A stretch of 33,471 nucleotides of DNA from JBCCQH01 sp039024435. Lineage in GTDB: Bacteria; Bacteroidota; Bacteroidia; J057; JADKCL01. Below are positions 7,783 through 16,517 of this stretch, in pieces. The stretch covers positions 1 through 33,471 of the forward strand of contig JBCCQH010000091.1 in NCBI GenBank assembly GCA_039024435.1, in the 5' to 3' direction. The position numbers and the translations under genes were made by a program. Numbering within the stretch: position 1 is the stretch's first letter; every line of letters starts with the position of its first letter. The notes under the pieces were generated by a model that was not told the origin of the DNA, searched no databases, and worked only from the letters and a program-made list of their open reading frames with translations.

Positions 7783-7968
7783 ATGGCCGTCGAAATCAAA
7801 GAAGTCATCATCCGTGCCATCCTCGAAGACGAAGACGACGCTCCGACTCTGGCCGAAGGGGGAACTCCCGCCCCCAGCGGTAGCCTCGAAGGCATCAGTC
7901 CGGAAGAATTGGTAGAAATGGCGGTGGAACAAGTCCTTCGCATCCTCCAACGCAAACAACACAGATAA
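7783..7968 (+). CDS. DUF5908 family small protein (Afp6/Pvc6-like)
   Basis: A 61-aa protein starting at 7783, two bases after the preceding stop. The N-terminus MAVEIKEVIIRAILEDE is the recognisable core of DUF5908 proteins, found in eCIS clusters between the tube-initiator and the LysM gene. The middle is proline/glycine-rich and the C-terminus (SPEELVEMAVEQVLRILQR) is a likely helix. The exact role of this family is not settled; position suggests a baseplate or tube-assembly factor. It is one base from the next gene, so translation is almost certainly coupled. Confidence 0.8.
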   Translation: MAVEIKEVIIRAILEDEDDAPTLAEGGTPAPSGSLEGISPEELVEMAVEQVLRILQRKQHR

Positions 7969-7969
7969 C

Positions 7970-8689
7970 ATGGGCCTGCTGAAACTCAACAAACTCGAAA
8001 AAATGGTGATCATGGTTTTTGACAAGCCAGAACGCGCCACTTTCGCCCCGAAAAAGTACGAGGTCATGTTCAACCCGACCACGTACTCGCTGACCTACGA
8101 GAACAATTTCAGCAAGCTCCAAGGCATCAACACCACCGGACGTCCGTCCAAGTTTGCCCTGGCCCCACCCGACACCCTGGAAGTGACCCTCATCATCGAC
8201 GGCACCGGGGTACGCAAAATCGGCAGCCAGCAGTTGCTCGACGAACTGTTTGGGGCCGAGGACGATGTCTACGGCGAAGTGCAGGACTTTTTGCAGGCCA
8301 CCACCGAGGTCAACGGCAAGATCCACGAGCCGAATTTCCTCCGCCTGGAATGGGGCGACCTCACCTTTGATTGTCGATTGAAAAAGGTCAAGGTTTCCTA
8401 CACCTTGTTCAACCGGCAGGGCAATCCGCTCCGCGCCGAACTCCAATGCGAGTTTTTCGGCGACCTGCAAAAGAGCAAACGCCTCCGCAAGGACAACTTT
8501 AGCTCCCCGGACCTCACCCACCGCCGCATCTTGCGCGCCGGCGAGGACCTCCTTCAACTCACCGAAGAAATTTACGGCTCACCGCATTACTACCTGAAAG
8601 TGGCTGCGGTGAACCAACTGGACAATTTCCGCGACTTGGCCCCAGGCCGAGAACTGTTTTTTCCACCGGTTAAAGATCTGAGCGAATGA
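7970..8689 (+). CDS. LysM baseplate protein (Afp7/Pvc7-like)
   Basis: A 239-aa protein. Residues 1-~170 carry the conserved eCIS block (FAPKKYEVMFNPTTYSL, then APPDTLEVTLIIDGTG). The C-terminal ~55 residues form a LysM domain (RRILRAGEDLLQLTEEIYGS, then ending LAPGRELFFPPV). In phage tails and eCIS, LysM proteins of this type (gp53-like) clamp the central spike hub to the baseplate wedges. The stop overlaps the start of the spike gene by 4 bases (ATGA), as expected for proteins made in fixed ratio. Confidence 0.92.
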   Translation: MGLLKLNKLEKMVIMVFDKPERATFAPKKYEVMFNPTTYSLTYENNFSKLQGINTTGRPSKFALAPPDTLEVTLIIDGTGVRKIGSQQLLDELFGAEDDVYGEVQDFLQATTEVNGKIHEPNFLRLEWGDLTFDCRLKKVKVSYTLFNRQGNPLRAELQCEFFGDLQKSKRLRKDNFSSPDLTHRRILRAGEDLLQLTEEIYGSPHYYLKVAAVNQLDNFRDLAPGRELFFPPVKDLSE

Positions 8690-10353
8690 GCAACATTACC
8701 GCCGAGATCTACAACGTGACCAAAGGCAAGGCGATGGACTACCGCTACGAGCTGATGTACATTGACCTGTGCAAGGAAGCCAATCGCATCCCCTGGGCGG
8801 AACTGACCGTCCTGGACGGCGACGCTTCCAAAGGCAAATTCGAAGTGAGCGACGAAGGCTTCTTCGATCCGGGCACGGAAATCCGCATCAGTATGCGGGA
8901 GGACGACGCCCCCATGGCCAAACTGTTCCAGGGCATCGTGGTCCGGCAGTGCGCCAAAGCCGGTAAAATCGGCTCCTACCTGACCATCGAACTGGCGGAC
9001 AAGGCCTTTGCCCTGACTACCGAACGCAAGTCGGCGGTCTACCGCAAGCAGGACGACAGCGCGGTGATCCGCAAGCTGATCAAGGAAAACAAGGTCACTG
9101 TGGGCAAGGTCTTCTCCACCGGCTTCAAGCACACCGAACTGGTGCAGTATTGGAGTACGGACTGGGATTTCATCCTCACCCGCGCCGAGGCCAACGGCCT
9201 GCTGGTCCTGGTCGACGACGGCAAGATCGACGTGTCCCCCCCCAATGCCAGCAAGGCCCCCAAAGCCAAATTTGAGTACGGCATCACCGAGATTTACGAC
9301 CTCGAAATCGAGGCGGACGCCCGCTCCCAATTCGGCAAAGTGGTCGCCCACGGCTACGATATTAAGACCCAGAAGCTCACGCCCCCGCAACCGGGTGCGG
9401 AAGCCAAACTCGCCCCCGGTCGCCTCAAAGGCGCGGCCATCGCCGGAAAAGTGGGCAGTCCGGAATGCACCCTCGTTTCCGCGACGCCCGGCCTTCCCGC
9501 CGAGTTCAAGGCCTGGGCCAAAGGCAAAATGGTCCGCAGCCGTCTGGCCCTGGTGCGGGGACGCCTGCGCACCGAGCCCCAGCCCAAACTCAAGCCGGGC
9601 GACGTGATCGATCTGAAAGGCGTGAGCACCGTCTTCAACGGCAAGTCCCTGGTGACGGGGGTCCGCCAGCAGATCAGCAAGGAGAGCTGGAATACCGAGA
9701 TTCAATTTGGGCTGGGCGCGCAACCGCTTGTGGAGCGGGCTCCGGTCTCCCTGCCGGCTTCTGCGGGCCTCTTGCCCGCCGTACAAGGCTTGCAGGTGGG
9801 CATTGTGGAAGCATTTGCCGCCGATCCGGGCAAGCAGTTCCGGGTCAAGGTCCGCCTGCCCGGACTCAACCAAAAGGACGGCATCGTGTGGGCGCGCCTC
9901 GCGCTTATGGACGCCGGAAAAGAACGCGGTTATTTCTTTCGGCCGGAAAAAGGCGATGAGGTAGTTGTCGGATTCTTCAACGACGATCCCCGACAAGCGG
10001 TCATTCTCGGCAGCATGTACAGCTCCAAGAATCCCCCCTTCGTCAAGCCCGAGAAGGAAAACAACCAAAAAGGGTTCATCTCCCGGGGCAAGATCGGGGT
10101 GATGTTTGACGACAAACAGCAACAGCTCAACTTGAGCACCGACCTCAAGAAGCTCGACCAACTGATCGTGATTGATCAGAAAGACAAGAGCATCAAGCTG
10201 GTGGACAACCTCAACAAAAATGTGGTGCAACTCGACAAAAAAGGAGTGAGCATCACCGCCGGCAAGGACTTCAGCCTCAAAGTAAAAGGCAACATCAAAA
10301 TCGACGCCAAAGGTAAAATCCAAATCAAAGGCGCAAAAACAGATATTATATGA
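8686..10353 (+). CDS. central spike protein, VgrG/gp27-gp5 type (Afp8/Pvc8-like)
   Basis: A 555-aa spike that would trimerise at the particle centre. Residues 1-~350 correspond to the gp27-like hub (MDYRYELMYIDLCKEANRIP; WSTDWDFILTRAEANGLLV). Residues ~371-455 form a gp5-type OB fold (VGIVEAFAADPGKQFRVKV, then GDEVVVGFFNDDPRQAVILG), the best-conserved VgrG signature. Residues ~465-555 are short alternating strands rich in Lys and Asp (DKSIKLVDNLNKNVVQLDKK; GNIKIDAKGKIQIKGAK), consistent with an intertwined triple beta-helix needle. There is no C-terminal effector extension. A tip protein is supplied separately by the gene at 11457. Confidence 0.95.
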   Translation: MSNITAEIYNVTKGKAMDYRYELMYIDLCKEANRIPWAELTVLDGDASKGKFEVSDEGFFDPGTEIRISMREDDAPMAKLFQGIVVRQCAKAGKIGSYLTIELADKAFALTTERKSAVYRKQDDSAVIRKLIKENKVTVGKVFSTGFKHTELVQYWSTDWDFILTRAEANGLLVLVDDGKIDVSPPNASKAPKAKFEYGITEIYDLEIEADARSQFGKVVAHGYDIKTQKLTPPQPGAEAKLAPGRLKGAAIAGKVGSPECTLVSATPGLPAEFKAWAKGKMVRSRLALVRGRLRTEPQPKLKPGDVIDLKGVSTVFNGKSLVTGVRQQISKESWNTEIQFGLGAQPLVERAPVSLPASAGLLPAVQGLQVGIVEAFAADPGKQFRVKVRLPGLNQKDGIVWARLALMDAGKERGYFFRPEKGDEVVVGFFNDDPRQAVILGSMYSSKNPPFVKPEKENNQKGFISRGKIGVMFDDKQQQLNLSTDLKKLDQLIVIDQKDKSIKLVDNLNKNVVQLDKKGVSITAGKDFSLKVKGNIKIDAKGKIQIKGAKTDII

Positions 10354-10497
10354 TTTCGGATTATCGATTTCCGCTTGCCCCGCCAAGCTTATCAGAAATC
10401 AAAAAATCAGACATCAATCACCATTCAGTTACCGCTTTTCGATGGCTGCTTGCCCCGGAAAGCCCATCAGAAATCAAAAAATCAGACATCACAAATT
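10352..10497. repeat. intergenic ATCAGAAATC repeats, two direct copies
   Basis: The gap after the spike gene contains a 44-base unit twice, at 10373-10416 and 10448-10491, spaced 75 bases. Each reads gcttgccccg, a short variable stretch, then atcagaaatcaaaaaatcag and acatca. Just before the first copy, gatttcggat (10352-10361) pairs with atcagaaatc (10391-10400) with one mismatch, giving a hairpin. A related palindrome occurs at 16442-16480 and a diverged relic at 33222-33275, so this is a small dispersed intergenic repeat family. Confidence 0.75.
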
Positions 10498-10692
10498 ATG
10501 AAAACGATCCAATTTGAACTGACCCTCCAGGAAGCCAACACTATCCTCGCGGCCCTGGGCCAACTTCCCTACGCCCGTGTCCACGGCTTGATCCGTTCCA
10601 TCCACGAACAAGCCGCGACGCAACTCAACGGGGAGGAATCCCTGGTCGCCGAGACCGAGGCCGCACCGGAAAAGGAACTGGTGACCGCTTAA
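10498..10692 (+). CDS. small phage-like protein of unknown function
   Basis: A 64-aa protein starting at 10498 (MKTIQFELTLQEANTILAAL). The segment LTLQEANTILAALGQLPYAR followed by VHGLIRSIHEQA resembles short uncharacterised proteins common in large myophages, in which a strand is followed by two helices. The resemblance is from memory of that motif and is moderate. The C-terminus is acidic and probably disordered. It sits between spike and gp25-like genes, but it is flanked by repeats and a 171-bp gap, so it may be accessory to the particle rather than a core part. Confidence 0.65.
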   Translation: MKTIQFELTLQEANTILAALGQLPYARVHGLIRSIHEQAATQLNGEESLVAETEAAPEKELVTA

Positions 10693-10863
10693 TCGAGAGT
10701 CGGTTTTTTGATCCGCAGGGAAATGAAGGACGGAGCGCAAATGCCAGGCCGGTAGGAAAATCACCCCTGATTAAGCCTCACGCTGATGAACGCGGCCCGA
10801 ATTGCCTCCGCCCTCCCTGCGCTTTTTCCACGGCGCCCGCGCGCCACCCAAAGCATACACAAC

Positions 10864-11274
10864 ATGGCACAGTCATTTTGGGGCAGTGGTTGGGGGTTTC
10901 CCCCCCAGTTTTCCGAAGGTGGACGCGACGTCGCAATGGTCTCCGGTGAGGCCGACATCCGCCAAAGCCTGGAAATCCTGCTCTCTACCCAGCTCAAGGA
11001 GCGCATCATGCGCAGCAACTTCGGCAGCGCCCTGCACCACTACCTCTTCGAGGAGATCGACCAGGGACTCGTCAATGGCGTGCGCAACGCCATCCGCGAT
11101 GCCATCCTCGACCACGAACCCCGGATCGATGTGGACAAAATCGACGTCGATGCCAGCGAAGACCGGGAAGGACTCGTCCTGATTGCCATCAGCTACCGCG
11201 TCCGGGCCACAAACAATCGCTTCAATATGGTCTATCCGTTCTACCTCAACGAAGCCACCGATCCGATCCTTTGA
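10864..11274 (+). CDS. gp25-like baseplate wedge protein (Afp9/Pvc9-like)
   Basis: A 136-aa member of the GPW/gp25 family. The start at 10864 (MAQSFWGSGWGFPPQF) gives the standard N-terminus; an upstream in-frame ATG at 10786 would add an Arg/Pro-rich tail unlike the family. Conserved features are GWGFPPQF, the ADIRQSLEILLSTQLKERIM helix with the ERIMRSNFGS motif (~41-63), and the C-terminal strands DREGLVLIAISYRV. In contractile tails gp25 sits in the inner baseplate, starts sheath polymerisation with a handshake strand, and binds the gp6-type wedge protein encoded two genes downstream. Confidence 0.93.
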   Translation: MAQSFWGSGWGFPPQFSEGGRDVAMVSGEADIRQSLEILLSTQLKERIMRSNFGSALHHYLFEEIDQGLVNGVRNAIRDAILDHEPRIDVDKIDVDASEDREGLVLIAISYRVRATNNRFNMVYPFYLNEATDPIL

Positions 11275-11328
11275 CCGGAATTCGGTTCGAAATCCAACGA
11301 AAATTTTTTTGCAATAACGAACGTAAAG

Positions 11329-11350
11329 CCCGCGCCGGCTAGGGCGCGGG
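11329..11350. other. GC-rich hairpin between gp25-like and spike-tip genes
   Basis: A perfect 8-bp stem, cccgcgcc (11329-11336) / ggcgcggg (11343-11350), with a 6-base loop. It lies in the 182-bp gap before the gene at 11457. A T-run (ttttttt, 11304-11310) lies upstream of the stem on this strand, not downstream, so it is not a standard intrinsic terminator for the operon. It may be an RNA stabiliser, an attenuator or a dispersed repeat element. Confidence 0.5.
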
Positions 11351-11456
11351 ATGCTAAGTGGAGTTTGAAGTTGGGCAACCGGTTGGGTCGGCGGTTCTCT
11401 CTGAGCCGGCCACCGGTTGCCACTTCACCCCGCGGTCAACCCCAAACAACGGCACA

Positions 11457-11882
11457 ATGGCAGACATCATCCTCAAAGACGGCGACAAAGTACTCTGGGA
11501 TGCCCCTTTTGCCCCGGCCATCGTCATGGTCAAGCCCGGCAAGCTCAAGGGCAGCGGCAAGTCCACCCTCAAGGGGAAGAAAATCTGCCTCAAGGGCGAC
11601 GAGAAGAAGGTCAAGGTCAACGCCAACTATATGACCCCGGCCTTTCCCATTCCCGGCAAGGGCATCCTCAAGATCAAATCCCTTGCCCCCAACCAGACCA
11701 CGAAAAAGCTAAAAAGTGGTGGCAAACCGGTCATGCTCAAAGGTGCCGCTTTCATCGGCATTTTCGAAGTCAAAAGCCCGGCGCAAGTCCCCACGCCCAC
11801 CGGACCCAAAAAGGACCCGATGAAAAAATACGTGGGCACCGGAAAATTTGTCAGCACCAATGTAAAAGTCCGCGGCACCTAA
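11457..11882 (+). CDS. spike-tip protein, PAAR-like (Afp10/Pvc10-like)
   Basis: A 141-aa, lysine- and glycine-rich protein starting at 11457 (MADIILKDGDKVLWD). The composition (PGKLKGSGKSTLKGKKICLK, repeated short strands and turns, conserved proline-glycine pairs such as PIPGKGILKIK) and its position after the gp25-like gene match the Afp10/Pvc10 slot, the PAAR-like cone that sharpens the spike. I see no clear PAAR metal-binding His/Cys set, so the family is assigned by position and general look. Alternative in-frame starts upstream would read through the hairpin region and look non-coding. Confidence 0.75.
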   Translation: MADIILKDGDKVLWDAPFAPAIVMVKPGKLKGSGKSTLKGKKICLKGDEKKVKVNANYMTPAFPIPGKGILKIKSLAPNQTTKKLKSGGKPVMLKGAAFIGIFEVKSPAQVPTPTGPKKDPMKKYVGTGKFVSTNVKVRGT

Positions 11883-11899
11883 CCCCCAATCCCTGAACC

Positions 11900-14800
11900 A
11901 TGAGCCAGAACCCCATCGACGAGGCCCTGTACAACCGCGACGGCGCCGGCCAAAGCCAGCGGGCCCTGCCCCTGCTCGACCCCAAACAGGTGGCCCTCGA
12001 TCCCCGCACCATCCCCGATCTGCTCAATTTTGCCCGGAGATTTGCCGAGCGGGTTTACTACTACAATTCGGACAATCAAATCGCCGGCACTTGGGACCAA
12101 TTCCTGGCCGAACATCCCGCCACCTACGCTCGGATGACCGCCGAGGAAAAGGAATTCCGCCGGCAAACCTGGCTGGAAGAAGCCGCCGAGTACTACGAAA
12201 ATCCCGAAGCCTGGGAAGGACCGGAAGATCAACTCACCGACTTTTCCCGACCGCACTTTTCCCTGTTCATGGCTTTTTTACGGCTGACTCGGCACATCCG
12301 GGACCAATTCAACGCCCTCACCGGTGACCACCTCGACTATTTCTACCGCCAGGCTCTGGGCCTCACCCGACAGCAGGCCCTCCCCGACCACGTCAATGTC
12401 CTGGTCGAACTCGCCGAGGACATCGACCAGTATCTTCTGGAAAAAGGCACCCAACTCAACGCGGGCAAGGACAGCGAGGGCAAAGATCTGATCTACGAAA
12501 CCACCGAGGATGTCGTCCTCACCAAGGCGGCCGTGGGCGAACTGCGCACCGTTTTTGTCCAGCGCGAATACCTCGATGCCGCCGCCTACCACCAGCGCTT
12601 CAGCAGCGATGACGACCAGGGCTTTCTCCGTCTGATGCGGGTCGCCTACGGCCAGCCTGAACCGGGAGACCCCCTGCCCGTCCTCCGCTACGGCGGCCGC
12701 GACTACCCCTTTACCGAAGCCCAACTCCGCCACATGGTGGACCGATGGCCGGTGCTCAACCAGGCGGCGGGCCTGCCCCTCGATGCCCTGGAAGTCCTGG
12801 CCCAGATTGCCGAAAGTGAACTCGACCTCGAGTACCACGCCCTGCGCTGGCAAACCCTCATCAACATTGAGGCCTTGCAGTACGACGCCGCTGCCGAAAC
12901 CATTGTCCTCTGGGGCGATCTCACCCCCAAAACCGCGGTCCAAACCGCCGTGCGCACCGCCCTACAGGACACCACCCGCGCCAATGCGCTACGGGAAACC
13001 CGCGAAATCCTCGGCAACCTCAACCTCAGCTCGGCCGACCTCTCCTTCCTCATCGCAACCCGCGACCTGGAACTGGCCACCCTCGACGAAGAGGAATTGC
13101 CCGACTGGTCCCCGGTCTACGCACGGCTGAACCGGGCCTGGCAACTCCGGCAATCCACCGCACGCCAAACCGCATTCTGGGACTACTACAATTCGGATGC
13201 CGCGGGCCCGGAAGCCAGTGAGGAAGAGGACAACCCCGCCCCCACCAACGAAGCGAAAATCCGCTTTGACAACCTGGTGGCATTTGTCCTCGGGGAACCC
13301 GGCGGACCGGGGCGCTACCAATTGCCGCCCTTCGACAACGCCAATATCACGCTGGACCGGATCAGCGCCAATCTCCAAGACCCTTCGCGGGAAGTCCGCG
13401 ACCAAGCGGAACTCTATCTGTTCGAAGATTTGCGCCTGAGCATCCTGGAATTCAACCGCTTGATCGCCCTGCGCGACGATACCCAGCTTCAACTCACCGA
13501 CCGGAGCGATCTGCTCGGCCTCCTGGACCGAGCCAAGCAAGACAAAGCGGGCATTTCCGCGGCAAATCCATTCGTGGAGAACTGGAACAACATTTACTCC
13601 TTTGCCGACGCTACGCAGAATCTCAGCAACGTGGAGATCGGGGTAGAGGAAAATGATCCCCGCTGGAAAACCTTCGGTGCCCCGCAAAAAGACAGTGCTT
13701 CCGATCCCACCCACAGCGCGCGGATCGGACTGGCCATCAGTACCCCGCTGCTCGAACTCTCCGAAGGAGACCGCCGCATCACCTTATTCTTATCGTTCCA
13801 AAACGGAACGGCTGTCCTACCTGCCATGCAGGAATTGCTGTCTGAAGCGGAGAAGGGCCAGCCCTTCTTCCGCTTCCTTTTCAGCGCCGGCGAAAGCTGG
13901 ATTGCGCCCCGCTCCACTGTAATCAATCTGGGGAGCTACCTCAAGCAAGGCGTTCGCAATCCGATCAACGTGCAGCATATCGCCGCCGACCGCCAGTTCA
14001 AAGCCCAGGGTACGACCAGTTTCTCCTCGGACCTCAATGGCAAGTACATCATCGATGAAAACGGCAATCTCTACCGCTTGCTTTTCAATGGCCGCACCGA
14101 CCGCATCGACTACCTCGATGCCGGAACCGCCGAGTACCAGGGTCCTATCTTGTTGCTGGAGCCGGACGAAATCCTCTGGGACGCCATGCGGATCGATCTG
14201 TTCCTGGACCAGCAAGCCCCCGCCATCACCGCTCCCGCCGAAGAAACCGAAGATTTTGCCGCCGGAGGGGGGTATCCCATTCTCAAAATCCTGCTCAACG
14301 ACCTGGCCGCTACCGATCCGGAAACCGGTTCGGTCCAATTCCGCAAGCGCTACCAACGGTTGCGCAACCTGGAACTGCAACGCGTACTGGTTGAAGTCGA
14401 GGCAGAAGGCTTGGAGAATTACCTGGTCCAAAACGACTACGAACCGCTGGATCCGGCCAAGCCTTTCGAACCTTTCGGCGACGAGCCCCTGTTGGGCAAC
14501 GGCTTCTACATCACCCATCCGGAAATCGCCGCCAAGCGCCTGGAAAACTTCCGCATCGACCTGGAATGGCTGAATGCACCGGAAAGCTTCCTGGCCTACT
14601 ACAAAAATTACGACCTGGTGGACCGGGACGATGCGCAATTGGATGGGAGTGAGTTGCTTATCCAAAACAACACCGATTTCCAGGTCCGGCTGCGCCTCTA
14701 CGACCAGCGGGAACTGCTGCTGGACCCAGATCCCGGACGGCCCTTTTCTCTATTTGACCCCACGGATGCCACGCTTCCCGTGCAGTTGGGCTGGGACAAT

Positions 14801-16423
14801 GTTCCCGCCCGGATCGCGACCGAGCGGGCTGGCTACGCGTACATGAGCCTGGACCCAGGCGCGGCGGCGGAGGAAGAAGAAGTCTTGGAGTGGCCGCGCT
14901 ACCTGCACCTGGAACTGACCGGGACCGATTTCCAGCACTACCGCTATCCGTTGCTGATCGCCGCTCAGGGATTCAACCAGGATGCCGCCACCCAATCCCT
15001 CCGGCTCAATGAACCCTATACCCCCCTGCTAAAATCCATGCGATTGGCCTACCGGGCCCAGCTCGACCTGCCCCTCGGCAAGGTTGCTCCCGGGGAGGCC
15101 CGCATCATCCACCTGCACCCCTTCGGCTACGCACCCGTAGCCGATGCCGACGCCTACCTCCTCCCCCAGTACCTTGAGGAAGGCGCGCTGTACATCGGCT
15201 TGCAGCAGGTCAATCCCCCGGACAGCCTCCAAGTCCTCTTCCAGATGGCCGAAGGCTCGGCCAATCCCGATCTCGTCAAGGCTCCGATCACCTGGTCATT
15301 CCTTCACGCCAATAACTGGGAAGCCTTTGGAGACGCGGACATCGTGAGTGACCGCACCAATGGGCTACTGCGCTCCGGCATCATCAAGTTCCGGATTCCC
15401 GGCGGGGCCCGCACCGGCAATACCTTGCTCCCGGCGGACAAGCTCTGGATCCGCGCGACGGTCAACGCCGACAGCGATAGCGTCTCCGATGTGATCAGCA
15501 TCCGCGCCCAAGCGGTCGAGGCCATTTTTATCGACCAGGAAAATGCCGAGGACCACCTGCAAACGCCACTCGCCGCCGAATCGATCAGCGCGACGGTGGA
15601 TTCTCTCCCGGAGCTGACCGCAGTTTTGCAACCCTACCCGAGCAGCGGCGGCAAAGCCCCCGAGTCCGATCTGGCGTTTTATACACGCATCAGCGAGCGC
15701 CTGCGGCACAAACAGCGCGCCATCACCGCTTGGGACTACGAACGGCTGACCCTAGAGCGATTCCCCGACATCTTCAAAGCGAAGTGCCTCCCGAACAATC
15801 CCTACGACAGCGAGATGGAGCCGGGACTGGTGCGGATGGTGGTCATTCCGGACATCATCGGCCGGTTTCCCTTCAACCCCTATCAACCCAAAGTTCCCGC
15901 AGAAAAGCTGGTCGAAATTCGGGAGTACCTGGCGGGATTCATGCCGCCGTTTGCCACCCTGAACGTGGTCAATCCGCGCTACCTCCAGATCAATGTCCGC
16001 GTGGCGGTCAAATTCCGCACCGGCTACAACGAAGGCTTTTACAAGGCCCAACTCGAAGAGGATTTGCGGCGCTTTCTGGCCCCCTGGGCCTATCAAGAAG
16101 GCGAGGACATCGTTCTCGGCGGCAAGATTTACGCCAATGTCATCGTGAATTTTATCGAGGAGCGGCCTTACATCGACTTTGTGGGGCGCATCAACCTGTT
16201 CCAAAGCAGCGACGGCAAGATCTTCGTCGACAGTGCGCTTTTCCGCACCGGCGGTCCCCTCGACGCCGACGTCGTCCAAGCCGACGCCCCCGACATCGTT
16301 CTCGTCAGTGCATTGCACCACGACGTGGAGATCATCACCGAAGGCAGCTTCCGCAAGGAACTCGAACAAGGCATCGGGCACGCCCGAGTAGAACTCGACT
16401 TTTATGTCGGCGCAAATGAGTAA
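11900..16423 (+). CDS. giant baseplate J/gp6-type wedge protein (Afp11-like)
   Basis: A 1507-aa baseplate wedge component. Two baseplate-J signatures are far apart: residues ~143-215 (DHVNVLVELAEDIDQYLLEK, then GTQLNAGKDSEGKDLIYET) and ~1247-1480 (SDLAFYTRISERLRHKQRAI, LTLERFPDIFKAKCL, QINVRVAVKFRTGYN and a final IVNFIEERPYIDFVGRINLF). About 1000 residues lie between them, rich in acidic and aromatic residues, with beta-rich stretches and no recognised domain. In tails, gp6/J proteins dimerise into the ring that surrounds the spike. This one is clearly longer than the ~900-1000 residues I would expect. The gene begins 17 bases after the preceding stop. Confidence 0.88.
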   Translation: MSQNPIDEALYNRDGAGQSQRALPLLDPKQVALDPRTIPDLLNFARRFAERVYYYNSDNQIAGTWDQFLAEHPATYARMTAEEKEFRRQTWLEEAAEYYENPEAWEGPEDQLTDFSRPHFSLFMAFLRLTRHIRDQFNALTGDHLDYFYRQALGLTRQQALPDHVNVLVELAEDIDQYLLEKGTQLNAGKDSEGKDLIYETTEDVVLTKAAVGELRTVFVQREYLDAAAYHQRFSSDDDQGFLRLMRVAYGQPEPGDPLPVLRYGGRDYPFTEAQLRHMVDRWPVLNQAAGLPLDALEVLAQIAESELDLEYHALRWQTLINIEALQYDAAAETIVLWGDLTPKTAVQTAVRTALQDTTRANALRETREILGNLNLSSADLSFLIATRDLELATLDEEELPDWSPVYARLNRAWQLRQSTARQTAFWDYYNSDAAGPEASEEEDNPAPTNEAKIRFDNLVAFVLGEPGGPGRYQLPPFDNANITLDRISANLQDPSREVRDQAELYLFEDLRLSILEFNRLIALRDDTQLQLTDRSDLLGLLDRAKQDKAGISAANPFVENWNNIYSFADATQNLSNVEIGVEENDPRWKTFGAPQKDSASDPTHSARIGLAISTPLLELSEGDRRITLFLSFQNGTAVLPAMQELLSEAEKGQPFFRFLFSAGESWIAPRSTVINLGSYLKQGVRNPINVQHIAADRQFKAQGTTSFSSDLNGKYIIDENGNLYRLLFNGRTDRIDYLDAGTAEYQGPILLLEPDEILWDAMRIDLFLDQQAPAITAPAEETEDFAAGGGYPILKILLNDLAATDPETGSVQFRKRYQRLRNLELQRVLVEVEAEGLENYLVQNDYEPLDPAKPFEPFGDEPLLGNGFYITHPEIAAKRLENFRIDLEWLNAPESFLAYYKNYDLVDRDDAQLDGSELLIQNNTDFQVRLRLYDQRELLLDPDPGRPFSLFDPTDATLPVQLGWDNVPARIATERAGYAYMSLDPGAAAEEEEVLEWPRYLHLELTGTDFQHYRYPLLIAAQGFNQDAATQSLRLNEPYTPLLKSMRLAYRAQLDLPLGKVAPGEARIIHLHPFGYAPVADADAYLLPQYLEEGALYIGLQQVNPPDSLQVLFQMAEGSANPDLVKAPITWSFLHANNWEAFGDADIVSDRTNGLLRSGIIKFRIPGGARTGNTLLPADKLWIRATVNADSDSVSDVISIRAQAVEAIFIDQENAEDHLQTPLAAESISATVDSLPELTAVLQPYPSSGGKAPESDLAFYTRISERLRHKQRAITAWDYERLTLERFPDIFKAKCLPNNPYDSEMEPGLVRMVVIPDIIGRFPFNPYQPKVPAEKLVEIREYLAGFMPPFATLNVVNPRYLQINVRVAVKFRTGYNEGFYKAQLEEDLRRFLAPWAYQEGEDIVLGGKIYANVIVNFIEERPYIDFVGRINLFQSSDGKIFVDSALFRTGGPLDADVVQADAPDIVLVSALHHDVEIITEGSFRKELEQGIGHARVELDFYVGANE

Positions 16424-16441
16424 GCAAAATTACTGATGGCT

Positions 16442-16480
16442 GATTTCTGATTGGCGGCAGGCAGCCGATCATCAGAAATC
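16442..16480. repeat. palindromic ATCAGAAATC hairpin before the fibre gene
   Basis: gatttctgat (16442-16451) and atcagaaatc (16471-16480) form a perfect 10-bp stem. Inside it, cggc (16455-16458) pairs with gccg (16464-16467), so the element can fold as one long hairpin. It is followed by further partial copies (ggaaatcagg, aatcagaaat) up to 16500. The same terminal sequence occurs in the 10352-10497 repeats. It lies between the baseplate J and fibre genes, where it could modulate expression of the downstream genes. Confidence 0.75.
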
Positions 16481-16517
16481 GGAAATCAGGAATCAGAAAT
16501 TGATAATTCGAAGATTT

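Noticed and set aside
8590..10386. A 598-codon open frame on the minus strand opposite the spike gene
   Set aside because: Same reason: antisense to a clearly recognised VgrG-type spike, with shadow-like composition.
10371..10491. Two regularly spaced direct repeats that might be a tiny CRISPR
   Set aside because: Only two units, the repeat is palindromic-related and found in other gaps, and no cas genes are present.
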